DNA of 64,000 nt from Sphingomonas sp. Root720 (GCF_001428605.1 NZ_LMID01000011.1:124001-188000); one strand, 5' to 3'. Numbered from the stretch's first letter, positions 27,045 to 36,567 are shown. A program made the numbers and translations. Notes: a model not told the origin generated them from the letters alone.

Positions 27045-28899
27045 ATCGGTGAAGGTCCTCGCCGTCGACGATGTCGAGGAGAATTTGACGGCACTGGAGG
27101 CACTGCTGAAGGAAGAAGGTGTCGAGCTCATCAAGGCACGTTCGGGCCCGCAAGCGCTGGAGCTCCTGCTGCTCCACGATGTCGCCCTCGCCCTGCTCGA
27201 CGTCCAAATGCCCGTCATGGACGGGTTCGAGCTCGCCGAGCTGATGCGCGGCACCGAGCGGACCCGTCGGGTACCGATCATCTTCCTGACTGCCGTAGCG
27301 ACCGACGAGGGCCGTCGTTTCCGAGGCTATGAGGCGGGCGCGGTCGACTATCTCCTGAAGCCGGTGAACGCCAACATCCTTCGCAACAAGGTGCGCATCT
27401 TCGCCGAATTGTTCCAGTATCGACAGGAGCTCGCGCGTCAGCGAGACGACAATGCGTCCGCCCTCGCCCGCCTCCACGCCCATCGCGACAATTCGCCGCT
27501 CGCCATCGTCGAACTGGATGCCGGCCAGCATATCATCGGCTGGTGGAACGGCGCGGAACGCATGTTCGGATGGCGCGCGGCCGAGGTCGCCGGCTTCAAG
27601 GCTCGCGAGATCGGATGGCTCGATCCGCAGGACGAGGACGTCTTCGCGGACATGATCGAGAACATGATAGGTGGCGGTCGGCCGCGTACCATGGAGGTCC
27701 TGCGCATGCGGACCGCGGAAGGAATATCGCTCGATTGCGAATGCTATTGCTCCGCGCTGCTCGACGGCCGCGGACGGCTCGTCTCGGTCAATGTCCAGAT
27801 TTTGGACGTCACCGAGCGAAAACGGGCGGAGGATACCCAGAAACTGCTGATCGGTGAGCTCAACCATCGGGTGAAGAACACCTTGGCGTCGGTCCAGGCG
27901 ATCGCGATGCAGACGCTGCGCCACTCCTCGGGTCCATCCGATTTTGCCCCGACCTTCACGGGGCGGATCCATGCCTTGGCACGCGCCCACTCCCTGCTGA
28001 GCAACTCGACCTGGCAGGGTGCGGGCCTGCGCGAACTGATCGATGGGCAAATAGACATCGGCACGATCAACCCCGAGCAGCTGGTCATCGAAGGGCTCGA
28101 TCTCAACCTCGCGCCGGAACTCGCCTTGCATCTCGCGATGATCCTCCACGAACTGGTTACCAATGCCCACAAATATGGCGCGCTTTCGATGCCCGAAGGC
28201 GTGGTTTCGCTGATATGGAGTGCCAGTGACGATCAGCTGGTCCTGCGCTGGACCGAACGTGGCGGGCCGCCGGTGCAGGCGCCGAGCCGCAGGGGGTTCG
28301 GCACTGCGCTGATCGAGCGGAGCCTGAAAGCCGAGGGGGGAAGCGCGGTACCGGACTATGCCGTGGAAGGTATCGGCTGGACGCTGACCTTGCCGCATCG
28401 GTCGCGGACGATTCGCAGCGGCGCGGAGGATCCGGCGCGCTATGGGGCGAGCGCGGAGACGTCGATATCGATCGAGGCGCTGCGCGGCAGCCGCTTCATC
28501 GTGATCGAAGACGAACCGCTCGTGACGATGGAGATCGCGAACCTGCTGGAGGATGCCGGTGCCACGATCGTCGCCACGGCAGCGACGGAGCCCGAGGCTC
28601 TCGTCGCGATCGAGGGCGTCGTCTGCGATGCGGCGCTGCTGGACGGCAATCTGCAAGGCGAACTCGTCGACAAGATCGCTGATGCGCTTTCGGAGAGGAA
28701 CATCCCGTTCCTGTTCGTCACTGGCTACGGGCGCGATCATCTTCCCGCCGCATTCGCCGAGCGACCGCTCATCCTCAAACCGTTCAACGCTGCGATGCTC
28801 CTGGCGCAGGCGGCACAGCTGCTCGCCGCGGAGCCGGACCACCGCTCGCACGGCATCGAGCGGCCCGATCCGGCGCAGACAGTAGGCGAGCCGATCTGA
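27034..28899 (+). CDS. REC-PAS-HWE histidine kinase-REC protein
   Basis: 621 residues. An N-terminal receiver has VLAVDDVEEN and ALLDVQMPVMDGF (phospho-Asp about 56). A PAS domain follows (about 150-265), then a HisKA_2/HWE kinase with LIGELNHRVKNTLASVQ (His about 277) and HATPase with HELVTNAHKYGA. The C-terminal receiver (about 487-610) has FIVIEDEPLV, ALLDGNLQGE and LKPF. HWE kinases often feed the alphaproteobacterial general stress response (PhyR-NepR-EcfG), but none of those partners is in the window. It starts inside the end of cheR (ATG at 27034), the third gene of the operon. Confidence 0.92.
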   Translation: MQHESVKVLAVDDVEENLTALEALLKEEGVELIKARSGPQALELLLLHDVALALLDVQMPVMDGFELAELMRGTERTRRVPIIFLTAVATDEGRRFRGYEAGAVDYLLKPVNANILRNKVRIFAELFQYRQELARQRDDNASALARLHAHRDNSPLAIVELDAGQHIIGWWNGAERMFGWRAAEVAGFKAREIGWLDPQDEDVFADMIENMIGGGRPRTMEVLRMRTAEGISLDCECYCSALLDGRGRLVSVNVQILDVTERKRAEDTQKLLIGELNHRVKNTLASVQAIAMQTLRHSSGPSDFAPTFTGRIHALARAHSLLSNSTWQGAGLRELIDGQIDIGTINPEQLVIEGLDLNLAPELALHLAMILHELVTNAHKYGALSMPEGVVSLIWSASDDQLVLRWTERGGPPVQAPSRRGFGTALIERSLKAEGGSAVPDYAVEGIGWTLTLPHRSRTIRSGAEDPARYGASAETSISIEALRGSRFIVIEDEPLVTMEIANLLEDAGATIVATAATEPEALVAIEGVVCDAALLDGNLQGELVDKIADALSERNIPFLFVTGYGRDHLPAAFAERPLILKPFNAAMLLAQAAQLLAAEPDHRSHGIERPDPAQTVGEPI

Positions 28900-29205
28900 A
28901 GCCGTCGCAAGCTCGCCGATGAGGCGGCACGGTGTCCCCCTCTCCCTGCCAGGCTGCGGCCGCCCTCATGCGACCGGCATGGCGGAGCCCATTCCCGACA
29001 GATGGAGCAAACCGTGGCCTTGCGCCCAGGGTCGATCGCCCTTCAGACATCGTGACCGTCCCTGACCCTGTGCCCGATTGCCGCATCGGCGGCCCATGGT
29101 CGGAACGGACCGAGCTCCTGATGGTCAGCAGCGTGGTGGCCGAACCGAAGCGCTTGACGGCAGAGCGGGGAACGCGTTGATGCTCGCGACCCTGTGGAGC
29201 ATCGA
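28900..29205. other. Intergenic stretch without recognisable gene
   Basis: About 305 bases between the signalling operon and marR. An 82-codon open frame is present, but it has no ribosome binding site and its composition is that of non-coding high-GC DNA. GGAAC occurs twice (29102, 29171), each without a CGTT at the EcfG spacing. I see no terminator or dyad here. Confidence 0.5.
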
Positions 29206-29634
29206 ATGGCCAGAAAGAAGGACGAGCATCCCCCCGTCAGCCAGGTGGATTATGAGACGCTCGCCGCCTTCCGCTTCGAACTGAGGCGTTTCCTCAATTT
29301 CAGCGAGCAGGCTGCCAAGGCTCTCGGCATGACCCCGCAGCAGCATCAGAGCCTGCTCGCGATCCGTGCGGCGCCCGGACGAAGGCTGACCATCGGCGAC
29401 CTCGCCGATCAGCTCTTCGTGCAGCCGCACACCGCGAGCGAGCTCGCCGAACGCATGACGGCGATGGGGTGGCTGGAACGGCATCCCGCCCCGCAGGACC
29501 GGCGGCGGGTCATGCTCGGACTGACTGCCCAGTCGGAAGCGATACTGGCGCAAATGTCGGCCACGCACCGCGGCGAGGTCCTCCGCATCCGCTCGACGCT
29601 GACCGAATTGCTGGATCGCCTCGGCGACGGCTAG
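29206..29634 (+). CDS. MarR-family transcriptional regulator
   Basis: 142 residues, winged-helix dimeric regulator. Helical N-terminus FRFELRRFLNFSEQAAKALG, recognition region LTIGDLADQLFVQPHTASELAERM (about 62-85) and wing ERHPAPQDRRRVMLGLT. It starts with ATG at 29206 after GGAG. MarR proteins usually bind 16-20 bp palindromes next to their own gene, and the dyad at 29775-29799, just downstream, and its partner at 22934-22952 have the right size. Effector unknown. Confidence 0.9.
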   Translation: MARKKDEHPPVSQVDYETLAAFRFELRRFLNFSEQAAKALGMTPQQHQSLLAIRAAPGRRLTIGDLADQLFVQPHTASELAERMTAMGWLERHPAPQDRRRVMLGLTAQSEAILAQMSATHRGEVLRIRSTLTELLDRLGDG

Positions 29635-29774
29635 GCGCCCGCATCGTGGGATGCGACGAAAAGACCATCCCAGACCGCCGTGAATGCCCGCCAATCGACG
29701 CAAGCATCCCCGCACCGACCAATAATGGCGGTGCTGCCGGAACCTGATGTCGCCATTGCAGTTTTCTGATGCGA

Positions 29775-29799
29775 GCATATATCGCATAACGATATATGC
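29775..29799. promoter_or_regulatory. Perfect 25-bp palindrome GCATATATCG-N5-CGATATATGC
   Basis: Ten-base perfect arms around CATAA, lying 140 bp after marR and 94 bp before the DUF4168 gene. The inner 19 bp match the palindrome at 22934-22952 apart from two spacer bases. Probably an operator for the downstream gene; MarR- and PadR-type regulators bind sites of this form. Confidence 0.6.
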
Positions 29800-29892
29800 A
29801 TGGCCAATTCGGGAGGTTCGATTGAGACATGGCATGCTCGCCACCGCGGTTGGTTCTCGACCATCTCCGGCTAAACGTCCCGAGACATCGCC

Positions 29893-30258
29893 ATGGCCAT
29901 GACCAAATGTCTCATCGGCCCGGCAGCCGCTTTTTCAGCAGTCGTCTGGCCCGCTGCGATCCCGGCGCAAGACGCCCCTCTCAACCCCAGCTATTCGCAG
30001 CGGGACATACACCAATATGCCTCGGCCCTGTTCGAGATCCTCGCCGTGCGCCGGGTCGCGGACGGCCGCTTGAAGGCGGCGCCTGCTGCCGAACGACCAT
30101 TGATCCAGCGCCAGGCGCAGACGGCCATGACGACCATCCTGGCCAAGCATGGTCTCGATGAGGCGAGCTTCAACCGCATCACGGCCGAGGTCCAACGCCG
30201 TCCGGCGCTGCGACGCGACGTACGTCAGCAGGTGATGCGCGAAGGCGTCGGCTTCTAA
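29893..30258 (+). CDS. DUF4168-type secreted protein
   Basis: 121 residues with an N-terminal signal peptide (hydrophobic GPAAAFSAVVWPAAIPAQD). A helical domain resembles DUF4168: YSQRDIHQYASALFEI, a charged middle, then KHGLDEASFNRITAEVQRRP and ending RQQVMREGV. Family members are exported and have no firmly known role. The ATG at 29893 is chosen; the second Met at 29899 is equally possible. The palindromic operator 94 bp upstream suggests its own regulated promoter. Confidence 0.72.
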   Translation: MAMTKCLIGPAAAFSAVVWPAAIPAQDAPLNPSYSQRDIHQYASALFEILAVRRVADGRLKAAPAAERPLIQRQAQTAMTTILAKHGLDEASFNRITAEVQRRPALRRDVRQQVMREGVGF

Positions 30259-30332
30259 CGCTTTACGGGTATCTTCGTGAGCGACCTTGTCACACCGCGC
30301 CGGCGCGTTCGGCGCGCGAGAAAGGCCAGGAC

Positions 30333-30524
30333 ATGATCTATCTGTGTGCGATCGCCTTGCTGGCGACGAGCGCTGCTCTCATCTGGTTGCTCGGACTGCT
30401 GATGGAGCGCGGCCGCGTCAGGGATATGCGGACGCTGCTCCTTTTCGTCGGCTTGGCGCTCCTTCCCGGCTGTTTCGGGCTGGCCTTCGTCTTTCTGCGC
30501 GATCTCGTGCTGCGATCTTACTGA
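30333..30524 (+). CDS. Small two-helix membrane protein
   Basis: 63 residues consisting of two hydrophobic helices (about 2-24 and 34-57) joined by a short basic loop ERGRVRDMR. AGGCCAGGAC precedes the ATG. No family recognised. It sits between two envelope-related genes on the same strand, which supports it being real. Confidence 0.6.
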   Translation: MIYLCAIALLATSAALIWLLGLLMERGRVRDMRTLLLFVGLALLPGCFGLAFVFLRDLVLRSY

Positions 30525-30606
30525 GGGATCCGGCCGTTCGAACGAACGAATTGCCATCTGCCACGGCCCAACCGTCCCAAGGCTACACGCACGAAAGGGC
30601 ACTATC

Positions 30607-31740
30607 ATGATCGAGACCTTCGTCGCCCGAATCGGACTTCCGCCGGCGATGGGGCAGATCCTCGCCGCCGCGCTGGCGCTGCTGGTCGCCGTCGTTATCG
30701 CGCTTGCCGTGCATGCAGCGGCGCTCGGGGCCATCCGCCGCCTCGCGCGCCGGACCGCGAGCAGCGCCGACGACATGGTCATCACGCGGATCGCCGGCCC
30801 GACCCGATGGATCATGATCGCCGTCGCCATGAGCTTCGCCCAGCGCGGCGTGGCGTTGAGCGGATGGGCGGCGGGGTTGTGGCAGCAGGCGGCGGGCTTC
30901 GTCCTGCCCGGCCTGCTGGGCTGGCTCGCGATCGCGATCATAAGCGCGATGCGCGACATCTCGATCGCGCGCAGCGACATCAGCGTCGCCGACAATCTCC
31001 AGGCACGACGACGTCGAACGCGCGTCACGATCCTGACCCGCATCGCCATCTTCATCGCTGTCTTCCTGACGATCTGCATGATGCTGCTCAGCATTCCCGG
31101 CATCCGCAGCGTCGGCGTGACGCTCATGGCGTCGGCGGGGCTTGCCGGGCTCGCGGTCGGCGCTGCCGCGCAGCCCGCGCTGAAGAACCTCATCGCCGGT
31201 ATCCAGCTCGCCTTCACCGAGCCGATACGGATCGACGATGTCGTCATCGTCGACGGCGAATGGGGCCGGATCGAGGATATCCGGCTGACCTTCGTCACCA
31301 TCAGGATCTGGGACGATCGCCGCCTCATCGTTCCGGTGAGCAAGTTTCTCGAGGAAAGCTTTCAGAACTGGACGCGCGCAAGCGCGCAGTTGCTGGGCTC
31401 GGTCTTCCTGCATGTCGACCCTTCTGCCGACGTGCAACGCATCCGGGATGCGGCAAAGACCTATATCGAAGCCAGCCAGCGGTGGGATCGGCGCTTCTGG
31501 AATCTTCAGGTGACCGATGCCAAGCCGCACAGCCTCGAACTGCGCGTCCTGATGACGGCGGCCGATGCGTCGACAGCGTTCGACCTGCGGTGCGAGATAC
31601 GCGAAGCGCTCGCCCGCTACATCGCCGAGGAGCAACCCGAGGCCATCGTGCGCCACCGTCTCGCCGGCACGGTGGATCGTCCCGGGCCCGTCCGGGACGA
31701 CGGCGAAGGCGGGCCGTCATCGGCGGGGACGGCGAATTGA
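30607..31740 (+). CDS. MscS-family mechanosensitive channel
   Basis: 377 residues. Four to five N-terminal helices are followed by the pore-lining TM3 segment ASAGLAGLAVGAAAQPALKN (about 177-196). The conserved beta domain comes next (IQLAFTEPIRIDDVVIVDG, WGRIEDIRLTFV), then a cytoplasmic alpha/beta region. Such channels open on hypo-osmotic shock. Longer N-terminal region than E. coli MscS (286). It fits with ndvB and BON genes as osmotic-stress functions in the same window. Confidence 0.93.
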   Translation: MIETFVARIGLPPAMGQILAAALALLVAVVIALAVHAAALGAIRRLARRTASSADDMVITRIAGPTRWIMIAVAMSFAQRGVALSGWAAGLWQQAAGFVLPGLLGWLAIAIISAMRDISIARSDISVADNLQARRRRTRVTILTRIAIFIAVFLTICMMLLSIPGIRSVGVTLMASAGLAGLAVGAAAQPALKNLIAGIQLAFTEPIRIDDVVIVDGEWGRIEDIRLTFVTIRIWDDRRLIVPVSKFLEESFQNWTRASAQLLGSVFLHVDPSADVQRIRDAAKTYIEASQRWDRRFWNLQVTDAKPHSLELRVLMTAADASTAFDLRCEIREALARYIAEEQPEAIVRHRLAGTVDRPGPVRDDGEGGPSSAGTAN

Positions 31741-31756
31741 TGAGGAGAGATGCAAA

Positions 31757-32041
31757 ATGCTCGTATTGCTCGCGTCCGTGCTTTCATCGACGATGATCGT
31801 CGGCACGCCGCAATCTACCGACGAAAGCTTCCGCGACGCCCTGGTCCGCGTGGTGGGCGATCTGGATTCGGGATTCGTCTGCCCGCAGTTCCTTGGGTCC
31901 GATACAGCGCGCCAGCAGGAGATCGAGGCATTCGCTACAGCGCTGGCCGAGATCGGCGTCAGCTACGACGATGCCCTCGAGATCCGCACCCGCCTGCTCG
32001 CCCGTCACCGCTGTATTCCGAAGCCGGGCGACGACGCCTGA
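31757..32041 (+). CDS. Small secreted or membrane-anchored protein
   Basis: 94 residues with a short signal-like N-terminus (LVLLASVLSSTMIVG), then a mostly helical region with two Cys (FVCPQFLG and RHRCIPKP) that could form one disulphide in the periplasm. GGAGAG lies eight bases before the ATG at 31757. It follows mscS by 16 bases and is probably co-transcribed. No family recognised. Confidence 0.6.
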   Translation: MLVLLASVLSSTMIVGTPQSTDESFRDALVRVVGDLDSGFVCPQFLGSDTARQQEIEAFATALAEIGVSYDDALEIRTRLLARHRCIPKPGDDA

Positions 32042-32063
32042 CCCGCGCCGGCGAGAGCGAACC

Positions 32064-33389
32064 CTAGCGGCCGGCCGGCAGGTCCGGCGGATCGCCGAGC
32101 GCGAACCGCCGGGACAGGCCGTGGTAGAGCCGTTCCTTGCACACCAGTTGGCCCGCGAAATCGGCGACCAGCGCCGAAGCGAGCAGCGGCATCATCAGCC
32201 CGCGGCTGGCGGTCGTCTCGGAAATGATGATCACCGCGGTCAGCGGCGCCCGGACGACTCCGGTGAAATAGGCGACCATGCCGAGGAGAACGATCGCGCC
32301 TGGCGGATAGGTGGGGAAAATGCTGCGCAGCATATCCCCGATACCGGCCCCGACCGAGAGCGACGGGGCGAAGATGCCTCCCGGCATCCCGGAGACGGCG
32401 GTCGAGAGGGTCGCGGCGAATTTCGCTGCCCCGAACCATAAGGGGACATCCGATCCGGCGATCACGGCATTGGCGGCCTGATAGCCCGTACCCCAGGTGA
32501 GACCGGTCGCCACGCCCAGCACCGCGACGACCAGGCCGCAGCTGCCGGCCAGGATCACCGGCCGTGCCCGCAACCAGCCGAGCGGAGCGAAGCTGGTCGT
32601 CGCCAGGCCGAGCATCATCCGCGAGAACAGCCCGCCGGCCATGCCGCCGAGGAGCCCCGCGACGGGCGCCGCGATGAGCGCCTGCTGGACGCCCAAGGTC
32701 TGCCGCATCACGCCGAAGTAGATATAATCACCGGCCAGGCCCAGGCTGACCATGCCGGCGATGAGAACCGCGGCCATGACGAGCAAGGTCATCCGCTGTT
32801 CATAGGCCGACGCGAGTTCCTCGATGGCGAACGCAACCCCCGCGAGCGGCGTATTGAACGCCGCCGCGACACCCGCCGCCCCGCCTGCGATATAGACCGA
32901 GGCGCGCAGCGGAATCGCCAGCAGCCGATGCGCATAGCCCATGATCGAGGCCGCGATCTGGACCGTGGGACCTTCACGGCCCACCGATGCGCCGACCAGC
33001 AGCCCGCCGATCGTCAGGAAGAATTTCACGAACACGGTCCGGCCGGCGACGAGTTCCTTCATCCCGCGATCAGGATCGCGGGCAGCGGCGATGACCTGAG
33101 GGATCCCCGATCCGCTCGCGGTCGGCGCAAGCGACCGGGTCAGCCAGACCAGGCCGGCAAAGCCGGCGGGCGTCACCACGAGCGGCGCCCACCACCAGCG
33201 CTGGGCCATCGCCAGGAACTGCGTCCCCGCCCAGTCGGAAAGCCGGGCGAACAGCAGGGCGATCAGACCGATCAGGATCGCGCCGCCCAGAATGGCGATC
33301 CGGCGGCGCCAGACCACGGCCTCGGGACCGTGGCGGCGGAGAAGCGCGCGGGCGCGGCGCGGCGTGAGACGGGTCCGGCGCATCCTCAT
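32064..33389 (-). CDS. ClC-family chloride channel/transporter
   Basis: 441 residues. The three selectivity motifs are present: GSGIP (93-97), GREGP (137-141, gating Glu139) and GMPGGIFAPSLSVG. The second acidic residue of H+/Cl- antiporters is also kept (FAIEEL), so an exchanger as in E. coli ClcA, serving acid resistance, is more likely than a channel. No C-terminal CBS domains. The ATG at 33389 overlaps the stop of the upstream permease (ATGA). Convergent with the small secreted-protein gene. Confidence 0.93.
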   Translation of the reverse strand: MRMRRTRLTPRRARALLRRHGPEAVVWRRRIAILGGAILIGLIALLFARLSDWAGTQFLAMAQRWWWAPLVVTPAGFAGLVWLTRSLAPTASGSGIPQVIAAARDPDRGMKELVAGRTVFVKFFLTIGGLLVGASVGREGPTVQIAASIMGYAHRLLAIPLRASVYIAGGAAGVAAAFNTPLAGVAFAIEELASAYEQRMTLLVMAAVLIAGMVSLGLAGDYIYFGVMRQTLGVQQALIAAPVAGLLGGMAGGLFSRMMLGLATTSFAPLGWLRARPVILAGSCGLVVAVLGVATGLTWGTGYQAANAVIAGSDVPLWFGAAKFAATLSTAVSGMPGGIFAPSLSVGAGIGDMLRSIFPTYPPGAIVLLGMVAYFTGVVRAPLTAVIIISETTASRGLMMPLLASALVADFAGQLVCKERLYHGLSRRFALGDPPDLPAGR

Positions 33390-34597
33390 CCCTCCGCCGG
33401 CGCGCCAATCAGGGTCGCTACGAGGCAAATCACCCCCACCACCGCGAAGCCGATATAATGTCTGGGCGTACCGACGCCGGTTCTTCGCGCGACGATGAAG
33501 GCGAGCGCGCATTGCAGGGCATAAAAAAGTGCGAACGCCCGCGACGAAATGGCGACCACCTCGAACGGATCGGTGAGCCATACGACGGCGATCGCAAGCG
33601 CCCCGGCCAGGGCGAACGCCAGTTCGACGCTCAATTTGCGCTGGGTGACTTCGCTCATCAACCCCCCTGAACCGATCGAATCCGCCACCGCTGCGCTGAG
33701 CTGGCTCGAAAGCGCTCCGACCAGGACGAATACGCCGAGAGCCGGGGCGACCATGGTCATGATATCGAGGATGCCCGCCACGCCTTCCGCTTCGGCCGCC
33801 CGGCCCAGAAAGGGCGTCAGAAGCGCCAGAAAGGCGAGATAGATCGCCGACGCGATCCACTGGGCGTGGCGCATGGTCCGTATTCGCAGTTGCTGGTCAT
33901 AGGCGTGACCAAGATAGCGCGACGTTTCGAAGCCCTGGACCGTGATGACGAGTCCGAGCAGCAAGGGAATGCTTGCCCAGCCTATCTGTGCCGGCGGTAG
34001 CGGATCGGCCGTGGCGCCGGTGAGCCACCAGCAGGCGAGCCCCGCGAGGAGCCCGGCAATGATGCCGATCTTGAGCGAAACCGTGCCGTGGGCGAGATGC
34101 TCGACTCGGCGCAGGCCGTTGCCGAAGGCAAGCGCCACTATGGCCAGGACGATGAGGGTGACGATGCCGTTGGAGGCAAGGCCGTGCCAGGCGGGAGCGA
34201 TGCCGATAGGCTTGAGAAGAAACTCCGCGAGAAGCTTCAGATAATAGGCGACCGAGATCGCATAGGCCAGCGCGAGCACCCCCTGCGTCGCGCGGGCAAG
34301 CCAGACGACCCGGTCGTTCCTGGACGCGCCGGCCAGATAATTCTCGACGTGGATGATGTTGAACCGGATGACCGCGCCCGCCCCATAGGCGATCAGAAGC
34401 AGCGCCGCCTCGGCGATGATCGCCGCCCGCCCGAATTCCCGGGCCAGGATCGGTCCGCAGATCAGGAAGCCGCTACCGATGATCGAGGCCAGCGGGGTTA
34501 CCGTCGCCCGCCAGCTTTCCGACCGCGCGAACTTGCCGAAGGCCAGAAACGCGGTGACGAGAAGCGCGCAGAGGAACGCCACGGCGGTGATCATCAT
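33386..34597 (-). CDS. Putative APC-superfamily permease
   Basis: 403 residues, about eleven hydrophobic helices. A broken first helix, LASIIGSGFLICGPILAREFG, recalls the unwound TM1 of amino-acid/polyamine permeases, and GFETSRYLGHAY is like the TM6 region of that fold. Substrate cannot be predicted; it could also be classed only as a conserved membrane protein. CGGAGATTAATCC precedes the ATG ATG start. Coupled to the downstream ClC gene. Confidence 0.75.
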   Translation of the reverse strand: MMITAVAFLCALLVTAFLAFGKFARSESWRATVTPLASIIGSGFLICGPILAREFGRAAIIAEAALLLIAYGAGAVIRFNIIHVENYLAGASRNDRVVWLARATQGVLALAYAISVAYYLKLLAEFLLKPIGIAPAWHGLASNGIVTLIVLAIVALAFGNGLRRVEHLAHGTVSLKIGIIAGLLAGLACWWLTGATADPLPPAQIGWASIPLLLGLVITVQGFETSRYLGHAYDQQLRIRTMRHAQWIASAIYLAFLALLTPFLGRAAEAEGVAGILDIMTMVAPALGVFVLVGALSSQLSAAVADSIGSGGLMSEVTQRKLSVELAFALAGALAIAVVWLTDPFEVVAISSRAFALFYALQCALAFIVARRTGVGTPRHYIGFAVVGVICLVATLIGAPAEG

Positions 34598-34751
34598 GGA
34601 TTAATCTCCGGTCGGCGCCCGACCGGTCCGGCGCACCAATACATAAATCTCGATGGCCTCTTAACGCGCTCTCGACCTGGAAGAAACCTTCTGATCGCCC
34701 CCGGCCAGGATGGCGACGGCGGCGCCTCGCGCCGCAATGGAGCCCGCCGCA

Positions 34752-36467
34752 TCAGCGATAGAGAAAACCCAGCGTCACGGCGGCCGTCGCGACGACGATC
34801 ACGACCAAGGCTGCGCCCATGCGGGCATAGTCCGTGAAGCGGTAGCCGCCCGGTCCCATGACCAGCAGGTTGTTCTGGTGACCGATCGGCGTCAGGAAGT
34901 CCGACGAGGCACCGATAAGCACGGCCAGCAGCGCGGCATCCGGGCTGACGCCGAGGAGGCGCGCGACGTCGATGGCCAGTGGTCCCATGATCACGGCGGT
35001 CGCGACGTTGTTGAGGAAGATCGACAGCAGCATCGTGACGGCGCACAGCACGGCCAGCACGGCGACGAGCGGCAGGTCGGCCAGCACCGAGCCCAGCCAC
35101 TGCGCGGCGATCGCGGCCGCCCCGCTGTCGTCGAAGCTCTGCCCGACCGGGATCATGGCGGCCAGCAGGACGATCACCGTCCAGTCAATCGACCGGTAGA
35201 TCTCCTCCGCCGGCAGCAGGCGCAACCCCGCCAGAAGTGCCGCCGCGCCGAGGAAAGCGATCGCGGGCGACAGTCCACCGATCACGATCGCCGCGATCGA
35301 TATCCCGAAGATCGCGAGGATCGCGGCCGAGCGGGCCGGCGCCACCGGCACGGGATCGAGCCGATCGATTTCGAGGAGACGCGCCCGGGCGATGAAACGG
35401 GCGAGGTCGTCCGGCCTGCCCCGCAGATAGAGCTGGTCTCCCGCTCGGATGCGCATGCGCACGAGGGGCTGCTTTTCACGCGCGACGCGGGGCCCGACCG
35501 CCACGACCTCGATCTGGTCGTCGGTCTGGGTCCGGACCTGGTCGTAGCCGAGATTGATCAATAGCGAGCCGTGCGCCACCGCGACCCGGGCGGTGACCGC
35601 ATCGGCCGCCGGTGCGAGCTGTGCGGCGGTCTCGAGACCGGTTCGCTCGGCAACGGTCCATTGGTTGGCGCGCGACATGACCAGCAACCGGTCACCCGGA
35701 CGCAAGGCGCCGAGGGAAGCCGCCCCTTCGCGAAATTGGGCGAGCAGCCGGGCCCGCGCGCCGCGCAGCCGATCCAGCAGGTCGTCCCAGCCGCCCTCGG
35801 CGAGCGGCACGGTCAGTTCGAACACGCGCCACGGCGGGCGCTTGACCTGCTCCGCGCTGCGCCGGATCGGCAGCAGCCGCCATCCGATCCACGCCAGATA
35901 GACGAGCCCCAGCAGCGACACCGCAACTCCCACCGGAGTCATCGTGAAGAAGCCGAACGGCGCGCCGATCTCGGTTTCCCGCACCGACGACAGGATCAGA
36001 TTCGCCGGCGTGCCGATCAGGGTCGTCATGCCCCCGAGGATGGTCGCGAAAGCGAGCGGCATGAGCGTCGCGGTCGGTGGCAGCCGGCTGTCGCGGGCGA
36101 TCTCGGTCGCGATGGGCATGGTGATGACGAGCGCGGCGATATTGTTCATGAAGGCCGACAGCAGCATGGCCACGGCGAGAAGCGCGGTCAGCCGAAAGAC
36201 GAAGCCGGCGTGCTCCGGAATCATCATCTTCGCCATCGCGGACGCGACGCCCGAGAGTTCCACGGCGCGGCCGACCACGAGAACCGCCGCCACCGCCAGC
36301 ACCGCAGGATCGGCAAAGCCGAGAAAGGCCTTGGCCGGCGTCACCAGTCCCACGGCTAGACAGGCGAACAGGGCGATCAGCGCGACGAGATCGTGCCGCA
36401 CCTTCTCGCTGACGAACAGGACGAGGGTGATCCCGAGGATCAACGCGCTCAGCGCGGCGGGCGTCAT
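34752..36467 (-). CDS. SLC13-type transporter with two TrkA-C (RCK-C) domains
   Basis: 571 residues. The N-terminal membrane half (about 1-200) has FMNNIAALVITMPIATEIAR. Two soluble TrkA-C domains follow (about 200-365; LRPGDRLLVMSRANQWTVAE, MRIRAGDQLYLRGRPDDLAR). The C-terminal membrane half has ASSDFLTPIGHQNNLLVMGP. The paired NN and TP(I)GHQ motifs are those of divalent-anion/Na+ symporters; sulphate is a common proposal for this architecture. Independent unit or co-transcribed with DUF389 (101-base gap). Confidence 0.9.
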   Translation of the reverse strand: MTPAALSALILGITLVLFVSEKVRHDLVALIALFACLAVGLVTPAKAFLGFADPAVLAVAAVLVVGRAVELSGVASAMAKMMIPEHAGFVFRLTALLAVAMLLSAFMNNIAALVITMPIATEIARDSRLPPTATLMPLAFATILGGMTTLIGTPANLILSSVRETEIGAPFGFFTMTPVGVAVSLLGLVYLAWIGWRLLPIRRSAEQVKRPPWRVFELTVPLAEGGWDDLLDRLRGARARLLAQFREGAASLGALRPGDRLLVMSRANQWTVAERTGLETAAQLAPAADAVTARVAVAHGSLLINLGYDQVRTQTDDQIEVVAVGPRVAREKQPLVRMRIRAGDQLYLRGRPDDLARFIARARLLEIDRLDPVPVAPARSAAILAIFGISIAAIVIGGLSPAIAFLGAAALLAGLRLLPAEEIYRSIDWTVIVLLAAMIPVGQSFDDSGAAAIAAQWLGSVLADLPLVAVLAVLCAVTMLLSIFLNNVATAVIMGPLAIDVARLLGVSPDAALLAVLIGASSDFLTPIGHQNNLLVMGPGGYRFTDYARMGAALVVIVVATAAVTLGFLYR

Positions 36468-36567
36468 ACGGTCTTCGACATGGAGTCGTTCGGCACGCGA
36501 TGGCCGGGAAACCGGCCGATATGCGCGGGATCGGCGCGGTACCGAAGCGGCTTCAATGCGTCGTCGA

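Noticed and set aside
26602-28851. 749-codon minus-strand frame opposite cheR and the HWE kinase
   Set aside because: Shadow of well-recognised domains on the plus strand; the His- and Arg-rich composition is typical of antisense reading in GC-rich DNA.
28932-29180. 82-codon plus-strand frame between the kinase operon and marR
   Set aside because: No ribosome binding site, no homology recognised, low-complexity Pro/Arg composition; treated as non-coding.
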